Positions 28,518-36,862 of a stretch of 64,000 bases of DNA are shown piece by piece. Numbering within the stretch: the stretch's first letter is position 1; each line of letters begins with the position of its first letter. The notes under the pieces are model-generated. The model did not search any database and had not been told where the DNA came from. It saw only the letters and a program-made list of their open reading frames with translations. A program made the position numbers and the translations under genes. This stretch comes from Acidovorax sp. Root219. GTDB lineage: Bacteria > Pseudomonadota > Gammaproteobacteria > Burkholderiales > Burkholderiaceae_C. The DNA lies in assembly GCF_001428665.1 (NCBI RefSeq), contig NZ_LMIJ01000046.1, positions 347 through 64,346 of the forward strand. The letters are read 5' to 3'.

Positions 28518-29519
28518 TTACTTGCGGATGCGGGCCAGTTCGTCGTTGTAGAGCTTCACGATGGCCGGGTCGTAAGTCGCGGCGAACTTCTCGATCACGG
28601 GCTTGGCGATCTGCTGCATGCGCGCCAGTTCGGCAGGCGCGATCTCGTTGTAGGCCATGCCCTTGGCCTGCAGGTCACCCACCGAGCGCTGCGCGGCGGC
28701 GCGGCTCACCTGGCGCTGGTAGCCGCGCGCCTCGTTGGCGGCGTCGTTCATCATCTTCTGCTCGGCGGGCGTGAGCTGGTCCCAGAATTTCTTGCTCACC
28801 AGCACGATGTTGGCGGCGTACACGTGGTTGGTGGCGCTCACGTACTTCTGCACCTCGAACATCTTGTTCGACAGGATCACCGCATAGGGGTTCTCCTGGC
28901 CATCGACCGCCTTGGCTTCCAGCGCGCCGTAGAGCTCGGCAAACGGCATGGGCACGGGGTTGGCCTTGAAGGCCTTGAAGGTCTCCAGGAACACGGGGTT
29001 GGGGATCACGCGCAATTTGAGGCCGTCGAAGTCATCGGCCTTGGTGATGGCGCGCTTGCTGTTCGTCACGTTGCGAAAGCCCAGGTCCCAGTAGCCCAGG
29101 GCGACCAGGCCCTTTTCGGGCAGCTTGGCGATCAGCGCCTGGCCCAGTGGGCCGTCGAGCAGCGCATCGGCCTGGGCGAAGCTGGCCACGGCGAACGGAA
29201 AGTCCACCAGCCCGAATTCCTTGACGATGCCGGCCAGCGAGGTGGTGGCCGGTGCCGACATCTGCTGCACGCCGCCCTGCAGGGCCGACTGTTGCTGCAT
29301 CTCGTTGCCCAGTTGCGAAGCCGGGAACTCCATGACCTTCATCTTGCCGCCGCTCTTGGCGGCCAGCAGCTCGCCAAAGCGCTTGACGCCAAAGCTCACG
29401 GGATGGTCGGCGTTGTTCAGGTGGCCGAAGCGGATTACGCGCTCCTGCTGCGCGGCGGCGGGCAACGCCATCAAAAGGGACAGGCCGGCGGCCGCCAGGA
29501 TGCAAGCAGTTTTTTTCAC
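28518..29519 (-). CDS. dctP: TRAP transporter substrate-binding protein, DctP family
   Basis: A periplasmic binding protein of 333 residues. The signal peptide is residues 1-24 (ends LPAAAQQ). The DctP fold is shown by VIRFGHLNNADHPVSFGVKRFGELLAAKS, a central GLKLRVIPNPVFLETFKAFKANPVPMPFAELYGALE (with the conserved Arg that binds the ligand carboxylate) and QENPYAVILSNKMFEVQKYV. The ligand is therefore probably an organic acid; the embedded aroQ hints at a hydroaromatic acid. First gene of the operon, behind the IclR-type box. Confidence 0.94.
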   Translation of the reverse strand: MKKTACILAAAGLSLLMALPAAAQQERVIRFGHLNNADHPVSFGVKRFGELLAAKSGGKMKVMEFPASQLGNEMQQQSALQGGVQQMSAPATTSLAGIVKEFGLVDFPFAVASFAQADALLDGPLGQALIAKLPEKGLVALGYWDLGFRNVTNSKRAITKADDFDGLKLRVIPNPVFLETFKAFKANPVPMPFAELYGALEAKAVDGQENPYAVILSNKMFEVQKYVSATNHVYAANIVLVSKKFWDQLTPAEQKMMNDAANEARGYQRQVSRAAAQRSVGDLQAKGMAYNEIAPAELARMQQIAKPVIEKFAATYDPAIVKLYNDELARIRK

Positions 29520-29601
29520 GGGACATCTCCATCAAAAGTCGGACCAGGGACATGCAGCCGGAAGACCGGTTGCGCCATGGGGATTGATGGTAGTTAAAAA
29601 G

Positions 29602-29616
29602 TGGAAACACTTTCCA
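29602..29616. promoter_or_regulatory. IclR-type operator between dctP and the iclR-family gene
   Basis: The palindrome TGGAAACACTTTCCA has perfect 6-bp arms around a 3-bp centre. The remembered E. coli IclR consensus TGGAAATNATTTCCA has the same arms and length. It lies 83 bp ahead of dctP and 72 bp ahead of the divergent regulator gene at 29688, an ideal position for auto- and cross-regulation. Confidence 0.7.
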
Positions 29617-29687
29617 TAGTAGAAACCCTTTAACAATTTTTGGTACATTGACGACAGTACAAAGACGATCACCGAAAGAGACCCGCC

Positions 29688-30470
29688 ATGAGCAGCATCC
29701 TCGAGCGCAGTTTCAAAGTCCTGGAGCACCTGGCCCCCCATCCCGAGGGCAAGGCCCTGTCGAGCCTGGCCTCCGAGCTCGACATGCCGCTGAGCGCCAC
29801 CCACCGCCTGCTGGCCGAGCTGGTGCGCTGTGGCTACGTGCGCCAGGACCACAGCCAGGGCAACTACATGCTGACCATCAAGCTGGTGTCGCTGGGCCTG
29901 GGCTTTCTGAGCGCCACGGGCGTAGTGGACATCGCCCAGCCACTGCTGGACCGGCTGGCCGCCGAATCCGGGGAGCTGGTGCGCCTGGCGGTGGTCGATG
30001 GGGACGAACTGACCTTCGTGGCCAAGGCGCAGGGGGCCATGCGCGGCCTGCGCTACGACCCGGACATGGGCCTGTCGGTCAACCTTTCGTGCAGCTCGGC
30101 CGGCCATGCCTGGCTGTCCACCATGAGCGACGAGGAGGCGCTGGCCCTGGTTGCGCGCCAGGGCTTTGGCCAGCCCGAGGACTACGGCCCGAACGCGCCC
30201 ACCACGGTGAAGGCGCTGCTGGCCTACCTGCGAACGGCGCGCCAGCAGGGTTTCAGCACCATCGTGGAGGTGTTTGCGCCGGCCATGACGGCCATGGCCG
30301 CGCCCATCCGCCGGGGCAACGGCACGGTGATCGGGGTGGTGACGATTGCCGGCCCGCTGGTGCGCCTGACGCCTGAGCGCTTGCAGGCCCTGGGCCCGGC
30401 CCTCTTGAACACCACGCACGAGCTGGCCATGGCGAGCGGCGGGTCGGCTCTGTTGAAGAAACGGGGTTAG
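29688..30470 (+). CDS. IclR-family transcriptional regulator
   Basis: 260 residues: an N-terminal winged helix-turn-helix (residues about 3-60, SSILERSFKVLEHLAPHPEG ... MPLSATHRLLAELVRCGYV) and a C-terminal IclR effector domain (about 75-255) that binds small carboxylates. Divergent from the TRAP operon with a shared 168-bp control region containing the IclR-type box, so it most likely senses the transported compound or its catabolite. The stop overlaps the converging ogt gene by 4 nt. Confidence 0.95.
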   Translation: MSSILERSFKVLEHLAPHPEGKALSSLASELDMPLSATHRLLAELVRCGYVRQDHSQGNYMLTIKLVSLGLGFLSATGVVDIAQPLLDRLAAESGELVRLAVVDGDELTFVAKAQGAMRGLRYDPDMGLSVNLSCSSAGHAWLSTMSDEEALALVARQGFGQPEDYGPNAPTTVKALLAYLRTARQQGFSTIVEVFAPAMTAMAAPIRRGNGTVIGVVTIAGPLVRLTPERLQALGPALLNTTHELAMASGGSALLKKRG

Positions 30471-31045
30471 TGGCGCGGCGCGAACAAAGCCAGCGTGTCG
30501 TGGGCAAACGCGCCCTCGATCTCCAGCATGCGCATCTTGGTGGCGGCACCCCCGCCAGCCGAGAAGCCGCCGGTCTTGCCGCCTGCGGCGAGGATGCGGT
30601 GGCAGGGCACCACCGGCGCAAACGGGTTGTGGCCCAGCGCCTGGCCCACGGCGCGTGCGGCGCCGGGTTCGCCCAGCGCGGCGGCCATTTCGCCATAGGT
30701 CATGGTCTTGCCGGGCGGTATGCGCCGGGCCAGTTCGTACACGCGCGCATTGAAGGGCGGTACGCCCTCGGTGGCCAAGGGCACGTCGAGCAGATCGTCG
30801 TGCGCGCCTGCGAGCAAAGCCACCACGCGGGCCGCCCAGGTGGTCACTTCGGGTGGCATGGCCGACTCGGGCGCGCCCGGAAAGCGCCGCTGCATGCGCG
30901 CACGGGTGTGCGCCTCGCCCGCGTCCTCGGGCAGTTGCACACCGACCAGCAGGGGGCCATTCCAGGCCAGGCCGCAGTGCCCCACCGCCGTGGCAAACAG
31001 CGCGAAGCCCTGGGCCACTGCAGGCCCGCGTTTTTCAGTCTGCAC
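30467..31045 (-). CDS. ogt: Methylated-DNA--protein-cysteine S-methyltransferase (Ogt/MGMT)
   Basis: About 192 residues. It removes alkyl groups from O6-alkylguanine by irreversible transfer to the Cys in VVPCHRILAAGGKTGGFSAGG. The DNA-binding helix region FNARVYELARRIPPGKTMTYGEMAAALG and GHNPFAPV are family marks. No ATG opens the frame in a suitable place. A GTG at 31045, overlapping the preceding SDR stop by 11 nt, is the most likely start; a GTG at 31018 is possible. It is last in a five-gene leftward operon containing an AidB-like gene, a setting reminiscent of the adaptive response to alkylation. Confidence 0.9.
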   Translation of the reverse strand: MQTEKRGPAVAQGFALFATAVGHCGLAWNGPLLVGVQLPEDAGEAHTRARMQRRFPGAPESAMPPEVTTWAARVVALLAGAHDDLLDVPLATEGVPPFNARVYELARRIPPGKTMTYGEMAAALGEPGAARAVGQALGHNPFAPVVPCHRILAAGGKTGGFSAGGGAATKMRMLEIEGAFAHDTLALFAPRH

Positions 31046-31940
31046 GCAAGGCGGCCTTGAGTTGCTCGCCGATCTCGGGCTTGCCCGCGAAGGGATCGGT
31101 GGGGTTGCGCCCCAGCATGATGTCTTCCATGCGCGTCTGCACCGAGGCAATCGCCTTGGGGTGGCTGTAGATGTAGAACTGGCCGGCGGCAGCCGCGTCG
31201 AACACTTTCTGTGCCACTTCGGCCGCCGTCACCTTGCCACTGCCCACGGCCTTGTCGCTCATGGCCTGGCCGATGAGCTGGCTGCGGGTGGGCTTGCCGG
31301 CCGGCAGCTCGCCGGGGCGGTTGCGGTGGCTCTGGGCGATGCCGGTGGGCACGAAGAAAGGGCACAGCACGCTGGCGCTGACCTGGTCGGTCACCAGGGC
31401 CAGGTCCTGGTACAGGGTTTCGGACAGGCTCACCACCGCGTGCTTGCTCACGTTGTAGATGCCCATGTTGGGCGCATCGAGCAGGCCGGCCATGCTGGCC
31501 GTGTTGACGATGTGGCCGCGCCAGGCCGGGTCTTTCTTGGCGGCGGCGAGCATCATGGGGGTGAACAGGCGCACACCGTGCACCACACCCCAGAGGTTCA
31601 CGCCCAGCACCCATTCCCAGTCCTTCAGGGAGTTCTCCCACACCAGACCGCCCGCGCCCACGCCGGCGTTGTTGAAAACCAGGTGCGGCGCGCCGAAGCG
31701 CTGCTCCACATCCACCGCCAGTTGCTCCATCTGCGCGGCGTCGGACACGTCCACCTTGCGCGCCAGCACCTGGGCTCCAGCATCTTGCGCCTCGGCAGAG
31801 GCTGCGTCGAGGGCGTCCTGCTGCACGTCCACCAGCACCAAATTCATGCCCAGGCGCGCGCCGATGCGCGCGCATTCGAGGCCGAAGCCCGAGCCCGCGC
31901 CGGTGAGAACGGCCGTCTTGCCTTTGAAGTCGTCGATCAT
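31035..31940 (-). CDS. Short-chain dehydrogenase/reductase (SDR)
   Basis: The product is a classical SDR of 301 residues, an NAD(P)-dependent oxidoreductase. The cofactor loop TGAGSGFG is at 13-20, NNAG at 90-93, and the catalytic set Ser149, Tyr162 and Lys166 (YNVSK) is complete. The substrate is unknown. The start ATG overlaps the GST stop by 4 nt and the end overlaps ogt by 11 nt, so it is translationally coupled on both sides. The C-terminal 50 residues (PKAIASVQTRMEDIMLGRNP) are an extension beyond the usual SDR core. Confidence 0.93.
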   Translation of the reverse strand: MIDDFKGKTAVLTGAGSGFGLECARIGARLGMNLVLVDVQQDALDAASAEAQDAGAQVLARKVDVSDAAQMEQLAVDVEQRFGAPHLVFNNAGVGAGGLVWENSLKDWEWVLGVNLWGVVHGVRLFTPMMLAAAKKDPAWRGHIVNTASMAGLLDAPNMGIYNVSKHAVVSLSETLYQDLALVTDQVSASVLCPFFVPTGIAQSHRNRPGELPAGKPTRSQLIGQAMSDKAVGSGKVTAAEVAQKVFDAAAAGQFYIYSHPKAIASVQTRMEDIMLGRNPTDPFAGKPEIGEQLKAALRAD

Positions 31941-32881
31941 GTGGGTTTCTCGGCCTTTCGCAATGTGTAGCCAATCCGGGGGAAGTGCACGTGCAGCGTG
32001 CCGGCACGCGGGTCGGTGCGGCGCAGGGTGTAGCGGGTGCGGGTGGCGGCGATCAGCTCGCCCTCCGTGGGTTCGGTGCCGAAGCTTTCGGCGGCAATCG
32101 TCACCAGGCTGCCCAGGGCAATGCCGTGGTCGTCCTGGAACAGGTCGTCGGCCAGCGGCAGCGGGTCCAGCCCCGCAGCCACGGTGATGGCGTCTTCGGA
32201 CGTGAGCTTTTCCATGCGGCCGTGGCCCAGCGCCGCCACGCGGTCCATCCATTCGAGCACGGCGGGCGTGGCGCTGAAGATGTCGGCCATCACCGGCACG
32301 CACTGGCGCGTGAACCACAGCGGGTGGTAGGCGGCAAAGTCGGCCAGGCAGGGCTCGGCGCCGAACAGAAAGTCATGCTCTTCGGCCATGTGCGCGATGC
32401 GCCGCAGGTACGAGCGGTAGGCTCCCGTGGCATCGGCCGGGCGCAGCCGCTGCATGCCCGCGCTCATCTCGCGGCGGTCTTCGCCAAAGGCCTGGGCTGC
32501 GGCAGGGGGCAGGTTGGCGAACATGGCCGACGCGCCCTTGGGCTGCAGGTTGTAGGCCATGGCGGCCCAGAACAGCGTGGTGTCGGCCCACTGCGCGAAC
32601 ACGCGCGCCACGCCCTTGAGGTGCGGCGGGTAGAGCACCGGCTCGGGCTGCACATGCTCGAGCACGTCGCAGATCAGGGCCGAGTCGCAGTAGATGTCGG
32701 CGCCGATCTGCAGGAACGGCGTCTTGCGGTAGCCGCCCGTGAGGGCCACCACGTCGGGCTTGGGCGCGATGCTGGGAATGATCACGGACTTCCAGGCCAG
32801 CTGCTTGTAGCCCAGAGCCAGACGGATCTTTTCCGAGAAGGGGGACGATGGGTAATGGTGCAGGATAAGGGGCGTGGTCAT
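31937..32881 (-). CDS. Glutathione S-transferase family protein
   Basis: 314 residues, cytoplasmic. The N-terminal thioredoxin-like domain begins LILHHYPSSPFSEKIRLALG (Ser in the active-site loop) and carries KTPFLQIG and DSALICDVLE, which form the glutathione site. A C-terminal helical domain of about 130 residues follows, plus an unusual tail of about 75 residues (ITVAAGLDPLPLADDLFQDD onwards). Conjugation of glutathione to electrophiles is the expected reaction, but substrate is unknown. It lies 39 nt after the AidB-like gene and overlaps the SDR gene by 4 nt. Confidence 0.88.
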   Translation of the reverse strand: MTTPLILHHYPSSPFSEKIRLALGYKQLAWKSVIIPSIAPKPDVVALTGGYRKTPFLQIGADIYCDSALICDVLEHVQPEPVLYPPHLKGVARVFAQWADTTLFWAAMAYNLQPKGASAMFANLPPAAAQAFGEDRREMSAGMQRLRPADATGAYRSYLRRIAHMAEEHDFLFGAEPCLADFAAYHPLWFTRQCVPVMADIFSATPAVLEWMDRVAALGHGRMEKLTSEDAITVAAGLDPLPLADDLFQDDHGIALGSLVTIAAESFGTEPTEGELIAATRTRYTLRRTDPRAGTLHVHFPRIGYTLRKAEKPT

Positions 32882-32920
32882 CGGGGGTTCTCCAGCAATG
32901 CAAGGGTTGTTTGGTGAGGG

Positions 32921-34606
32921 TCAGGCAGGCAGCGCGCGGTCCAGCAGCGCATCGAAATCCACGCCCGCGCCCAGCGTGCCGAAGCTGTAGCCCCAGTCGC
33001 CGCCCAGGCGCGATGCGCAGAAGGCGCCGAACACGCTGGCCGGGGCGCTCTTGTACAGCAATGCGGCCTGCACGGCCAGGGCCACATCCTGCGCCAGACG
33101 CCGGGCCTCGGCCTCGGTGGTCATGGCGTCCACGCGCAGCGGCAGCGCGCTGGCCATGCGGTCCAGCGCCGGATGGGCGCCGCGTGCGGGGGCCAGTTCG
33201 TCGGCCAGGGCGGCGGCCGTATCAGCGCGGCGCACGGCGCGCAGCAGGTCCAGCGCCATGATGTTGCCCGCGCCTTCCCAGATGGAATTGAGCGGCATCT
33301 CGCGGTAGATGCGGGCCATAGTGCCTTCGCCGCCCTCCTCCACGTAGCCATTGCCGCCCAGGCATTCCATGGCCTCCTGCGCAAAGGCGCTGCCGCGCTT
33401 GCAGACCCAGAACTTGGCCACGGGCGTGAGCAGGCGCGCCATCACGGCCTCGTGCGGGTCGGAGTCTTTCTTGTCGAAGGCACTTGCCAGGCGGATGGAC
33501 AGGGCCGTGGCGGCCTCGCTCTCCAGCGCCAGGTCGGCCAGCACATTGCGCATCAGCGGCTGCTCGATCAGCTTCTTGCCAAACGCCATGCGCTGGCGCG
33601 TGTGGTGCAGCGCCAGCGACAGCGCCTGGCGCATGAGGCCGCTGGTGCCCAGCGCGCAGTCCAGGCGCGTCATGGTGCCCATCTCGAGGATCTGGGCCAC
33701 GCCGCGCCCTTCTTCGCCCACGCGCCAGGCCGTGGCGTCGATGAACTCCACTTCGGAGCTGGCATTGGCATGGTTTCCGAGCTTGTCCTTGAGCCGCTGG
33801 ATACGGATGGCGTTGAGCGTGCCCTCTGCGCCATCGCCAGGAAGCACCCGGGGCAGGAAGAAGCAGGTCAGCCCGCCCGGCGCCTGCGCCAGCACCAGGA
33901 AGGCATCGCACATGGGGGCCGAGAAGAACCACTTGTGACCCGTGAGCCGGTAGCGCACACCCCAGGCGTCGCTGCCGTCGGCCACGGCCTGCGTGGTGTT
34001 GGCGCGCACGTCGGAGCCGCCCTGCTTCTCGGTCATGCCCATGCCCATGGTGAGCGCGGACTTCTGCGAGAACAGCGCCAAGCGCGGGTCATACCGGGTG
34101 CTGGCCAGGCCGGCATTCCAGTCGGCCCACACGGCAGGGTTGCCGCGCAGCGCCGGGGTGACGGCATAGCTCATCGAGACGGGGCACAGCACCGAGGGCT
34201 CGGTCTCGGTGAAGAGCATGAAGCCCGCCGCGCGCTCCACGTGTGCATGCGCGGCACCCGCATCCGTGCGCGACCAGGGCGTGGCGTGCAGGCCGTGGCG
34301 CAGCGCCGCGCCGATCAGCGCGTGGTAGCTGGGGTGGAACTCCACCGCATCGGTGCGGCGGCCCACGCGGTCGTGGGTGTGCAACTCGGGCTTGTGGGTG
34401 TTGGCAAGGCGCGCGTGCTCCTGCATCGCTGCCGAGCCCATCTCAGCGCCCAGGGCCGTGAGCGCGCTGCGGTCCAGCGCCGGGGCATGCAAGGCCACGG
34501 CATCCTGCAGCGGCCGGTTGCTGGTGAACAGGTTCACATCCCTGAGCGGCGCACTCTGGTTGAAGACCGTGTGCGTGGTGGAAACCGTGGCGGACAGAGG
34601 GGTCAT
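32921..34606 (-). CDS. AidB-like acyl-CoA dehydrogenase family flavoprotein
   Basis: The protein has 561 residues. Sequence and length match the AidB branch of acyl-CoA dehydrogenases: an N-terminal HTVFNQSAPLRDVNLFTSNR, MTEKQGGSDVRANTT at 191-205, and REMPLNSIWEGAGNIMALD at about 440, all close to E. coli AidB as I recall it. AidB binds FAD and double-stranded DNA and is induced with the Ada response to alkylation. Here the gene overlaps the upstream GNAT stop by 4 nt (ATGA), and ogt lies downstream in the same operon, which supports the AidB reading over a simple isovaleryl-CoA dehydrogenase. I leave the symbol blank because orthology was not tested. Confidence 0.88.
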   Translation of the reverse strand: MTPLSATVSTTHTVFNQSAPLRDVNLFTSNRPLQDAVALHAPALDRSALTALGAEMGSAAMQEHARLANTHKPELHTHDRVGRRTDAVEFHPSYHALIGAALRHGLHATPWSRTDAGAAHAHVERAAGFMLFTETEPSVLCPVSMSYAVTPALRGNPAVWADWNAGLASTRYDPRLALFSQKSALTMGMGMTEKQGGSDVRANTTQAVADGSDAWGVRYRLTGHKWFFSAPMCDAFLVLAQAPGGLTCFFLPRVLPGDGAEGTLNAIRIQRLKDKLGNHANASSEVEFIDATAWRVGEEGRGVAQILEMGTMTRLDCALGTSGLMRQALSLALHHTRQRMAFGKKLIEQPLMRNVLADLALESEAATALSIRLASAFDKKDSDPHEAVMARLLTPVAKFWVCKRGSAFAQEAMECLGGNGYVEEGGEGTMARIYREMPLNSIWEGAGNIMALDLLRAVRRADTAAALADELAPARGAHPALDRMASALPLRVDAMTTEAEARRLAQDVALAVQAALLYKSAPASVFGAFCASRLGGDWGYSFGTLGAGVDFDALLDRALPA

Positions 34607-35061
34607 GGTGCACTCCACAGCATTTCGATATGGGGGATGTCGTCCTCAAGGTACTCGTCCGACACCGCCACGAAACCCAGGCTGCCATAAAAACGCTGCA
34701 GGTGCGCCTGGGCACTGATGCGCACACTGCGGCCGGGCCAGGCCTGCGCACAGCGGGCCAGGCCCTCCTGCATCAACAGCCGGCCCGTCCCGCCTCCACG
34801 CGACTCCTGGGAGGTCACCACGCGGCCGATGGAGGGCTCGGGGTAGTTCACGCCCGGGTCCACCACGCGCAGGCAGGCATGCAGTGCACCGGCACCATCG
34901 TAGCCCAGCAGGTGCCAGGATTGCTTGTCGGCCCCGTCCGGGTCCTGGTAGGGGCCCTGCTCCAGGATGAAGACCTTGCAGCGCAGAGTCAGCGCGTCGT
35001 GCAGCGCATGCACGCCGAGGTCATCGAAGCGGGCCCAGGTCCAGTGCAGGTTCAACGCCAT
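34603..35061 (-). CDS. GNAT N-acetyltransferase (ElaA-like)
   Basis: A 152-residue single-domain GNAT protein of the ElaA type, with FILEQGPYQDPDGADKQSWHLLGY in the N-terminal half, the acetyl-CoA loop SIGRVVTSQESRGGGTGRLLM, and the closing FYGSLGFVAVSDEYLEDDIPHIEM. It would acetylate an unknown amine or protein. It is the first gene of the GNAT-AidB-GST-SDR-Ogt operon. Confidence 0.88.
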   Translation of the reverse strand: MALNLHWTWARFDDLGVHALHDALTLRCKVFILEQGPYQDPDGADKQSWHLLGYDGAGALHACLRVVDPGVNYPEPSIGRVVTSQESRGGGTGRLLMQEGLARCAQAWPGRSVRISAQAHLQRFYGSLGFVAVSDEYLEDDIPHIEMLWSAP

Positions 35062-35177
35062 AGGTGCACATTCCTCATGTCAACTACCCATACCACTTGC
35101 ACCACCCGCAGCCCATGAAACAGGCGCGCCGAAGCCAGCGCCCCCGCGCAAGGGCCGCCCCGCCGCGCTGGGGGCGT

Positions 35178-35214
35178 CCCCCTCCCGCATTGCGCAGCAA
35201 TGCGAGAGAGGGGG
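35178..35214. repeat. Intergenic hairpin element, 37 bp
   Basis: A strong nested inverted repeat: outer arms CCCCCTC (35178-35184) and GAGGGGG (35208-35214), inner perfect arms CGCATTGC and GCAATGCG around a 3-base loop. It lies in 185 bp without a gene between the GNAT operon and the CurA-like gene. Its G+C-rich, palindromic form is like the intergenic palindromes scattered in Comamonadaceae genomes. No T-run follows on either strand, so it is not a standard terminator. Confidence 0.6.
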
Positions 35215-35246
35215 AAGGCGCGAAGCGACTCAGGGGGTGCTTCATT

Positions 35247-36263
35247 TCAGATGAGTTTGACCAGTTGCTTGCCGAAGTTCTTGCCCTTGAGCAGGCCCAG
35301 GAAGGCTTCGGGGGCGGCGGCAATGCCCTCCGCCACCGTCTCGCGCGGGCGCAGCTTGCCGGTGCCCACCAGCGTGCCCAACTCCTTCAGGGCATCGGGC
35401 CAGACTTCCATGTGCTCGCTGACGATGAAGCCTTCGATCTTCATGCGGTTGATCAGCATCAGCGCCGGGTTGGCCATGGGCAGGGGCTGGCCATCGTAGC
35501 CGGCGATCATGCCGCACAGGGCCACGCGGCTGAAGGCGTTCATGCGCAGCATCACGGCGTCCATGATCCAGCCGCCCACGTTCTCGAAGTAGCCGTCGAT
35601 GCCCTTGGGGCAGGCTTCCTTCAGGGCCTTGGACATCGCCTTCACGTCGCTGTGCTCCTTGTAGTCGATGCAGGCATCGAAGCCCAGTTCCTCGACCGCA
35701 TAGCGGCACTTCTCGGCACCGCCGGCAATGCCCACGGCACGGCAGCCACGCGCCTTGGCCAGCGCGGCGAAGGCGCTGCCCACGGCGCCGGTGGCGGCGC
35801 TCACCACCACGGTGTCACCTTCCTTTGGCGCGATGATTTTCACCAGGCCATACCAGGCCGTCACGCCGGGCATGCCCACGGCGCCCAGGTAGTGCGACAG
35901 GGGTACATGCGTGGTGTCCACCTTGCGCAGGGCACCGGGCGTGTTGGCGTCGACCACGCTGTACTCCTGCCAACCGCCCATGCCCACGACCTTGTCGCCC
36001 ACGGCGTACTTGGGGTTCAGGCTCTCGGCCACCTCGCCCACGGTGCCGCCGATCATGACCTCGCCCAGGCCTTGCGATGCCGCGTAGCTCTTGCTCTCGT
36101 TCATGCGGCCGCGCATGTAGGGGTCCAGGCTCAGGAAATGGTGGCGCACCAGCACCTGGCCGTCCTGCAGCGCGGGCGTGTCGGTGGCCACGAGCTTGAA
36201 GTTGCCGGCCACGGCTTCGCCCTGCGGGCGGTTGTCGAGCACGATCTGTTGGTTGCTGGCCAT
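35247..36263 (-). CDS. NADP-dependent MDR oxidoreductase (CurA/prostaglandin reductase-like)
   Basis: 338 residues of the zinc-free medium-chain dehydrogenase family that reduces activated C=C double bonds with NADPH. Signatures are FLSLDPYMRGRMNESKSYA, a GVTAWYGLVKIIAPKEGDTVVVSAATGAVGS cofactor site (AATGAVGS) and GIDGYFENVGGWIMDAV. Zinc-binding Cys and His residues are absent, as usual for this group. It is the last gene of a leftward cluster of lipid-type enzymes; a link to fatty-acid or enone metabolism is inferred. Confidence 0.9.
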   Translation of the reverse strand: MASNQQIVLDNRPQGEAVAGNFKLVATDTPALQDGQVLVRHHFLSLDPYMRGRMNESKSYAASQGLGEVMIGGTVGEVAESLNPKYAVGDKVVGMGGWQEYSVVDANTPGALRKVDTTHVPLSHYLGAVGMPGVTAWYGLVKIIAPKEGDTVVVSAATGAVGSAFAALAKARGCRAVGIAGGAEKCRYAVEELGFDACIDYKEHSDVKAMSKALKEACPKGIDGYFENVGGWIMDAVMLRMNAFSRVALCGMIAGYDGQPLPMANPALMLINRMKIEGFIVSEHMEVWPDALKELGTLVGTGKLRPRETVAEGIAAAPEAFLGLLKGKNFGKQLVKLI

Positions 36264-36333
36264 GGGGAACTCCTGGGAAAAATGGGGCTTGTGGTTAAAG
36301 GCCTGGGCCTTCGGATGCGAAAACTCCGCGCGC

Positions 36334-36765
36334 TCAGTCGCTGGAGATGTTTTTGAGGGGTTGACCAGTAGCGGGGTCTACCGCCGGCCGGCGCACGTAC
36401 TTGAAGGTACCCGTCGCATGGCTGCACAGGCGCCCCTCGCCGTCATAGACCGAGGCCTCGGTAAAGGCCATCGAGGCCGTGCGGTGCAGCAGGCGCCCCT
36501 TGGCCACCAGCGGGCCGCGGGCAGCCTGCATGAAGCTGGTCTTCATCTCGATGGTGACCACGCCGTAGTCCGGCGTCTCGCTGCGCGCTGCCGTGGCCAT
36601 GGTCACGTCGAGCAAGGTCATGGTGGCGCCGCCGTGCGTGACCTCGAAGGAATTGAGGTGCTCGGGCGCCGCCTCGTAGTGCAGCTCCGACTCGCCCTGC
36701 TGCATGCGGTGCAGCGTGAAGCCCAGGTGGCTGACGAAAGGAATGGGAACACCGAAATTCAGCAC
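36334..36765 (-). CDS. PaaI-type hotdog thioesterase
   Basis: About 143 residues with the PaaI/thioesterase-superfamily core NSFEVTHGGATMTLLDVTMATAAR and VTIEMKTSFMQAARGPLVAKGRLLHRTASMAFTEA. It hydrolyses acyl-CoA thioesters. I chose the GTG at 36765, which has a GGAG six bases before it (36772-36775); the only in-frame ATG further in (MQQGESE) would cut the fold. It lies in the lipid-metabolism block between the SDR and CurA-like genes. Confidence 0.85.
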   Translation of the reverse strand: MLNFGVPIPFVSHLGFTLHRMQQGESELHYEAAPEHLNSFEVTHGGATMTLLDVTMATAARSETPDYGVVTIEMKTSFMQAARGPLVAKGRLLHRTASMAFTEASVYDGEGRLCSHATGTFKYVRRPAVDPATGQPLKNISSD

Positions 36766-36862
36766 AGGCAACTCCAGAATACAAAGGGGAAAACTGCAAG
36801 CATAGCCCCGCTGGAGCCGCTCCGCAGCCGGCCCGCGCACCGCCGGCGCGCAGGCGCGGGCC

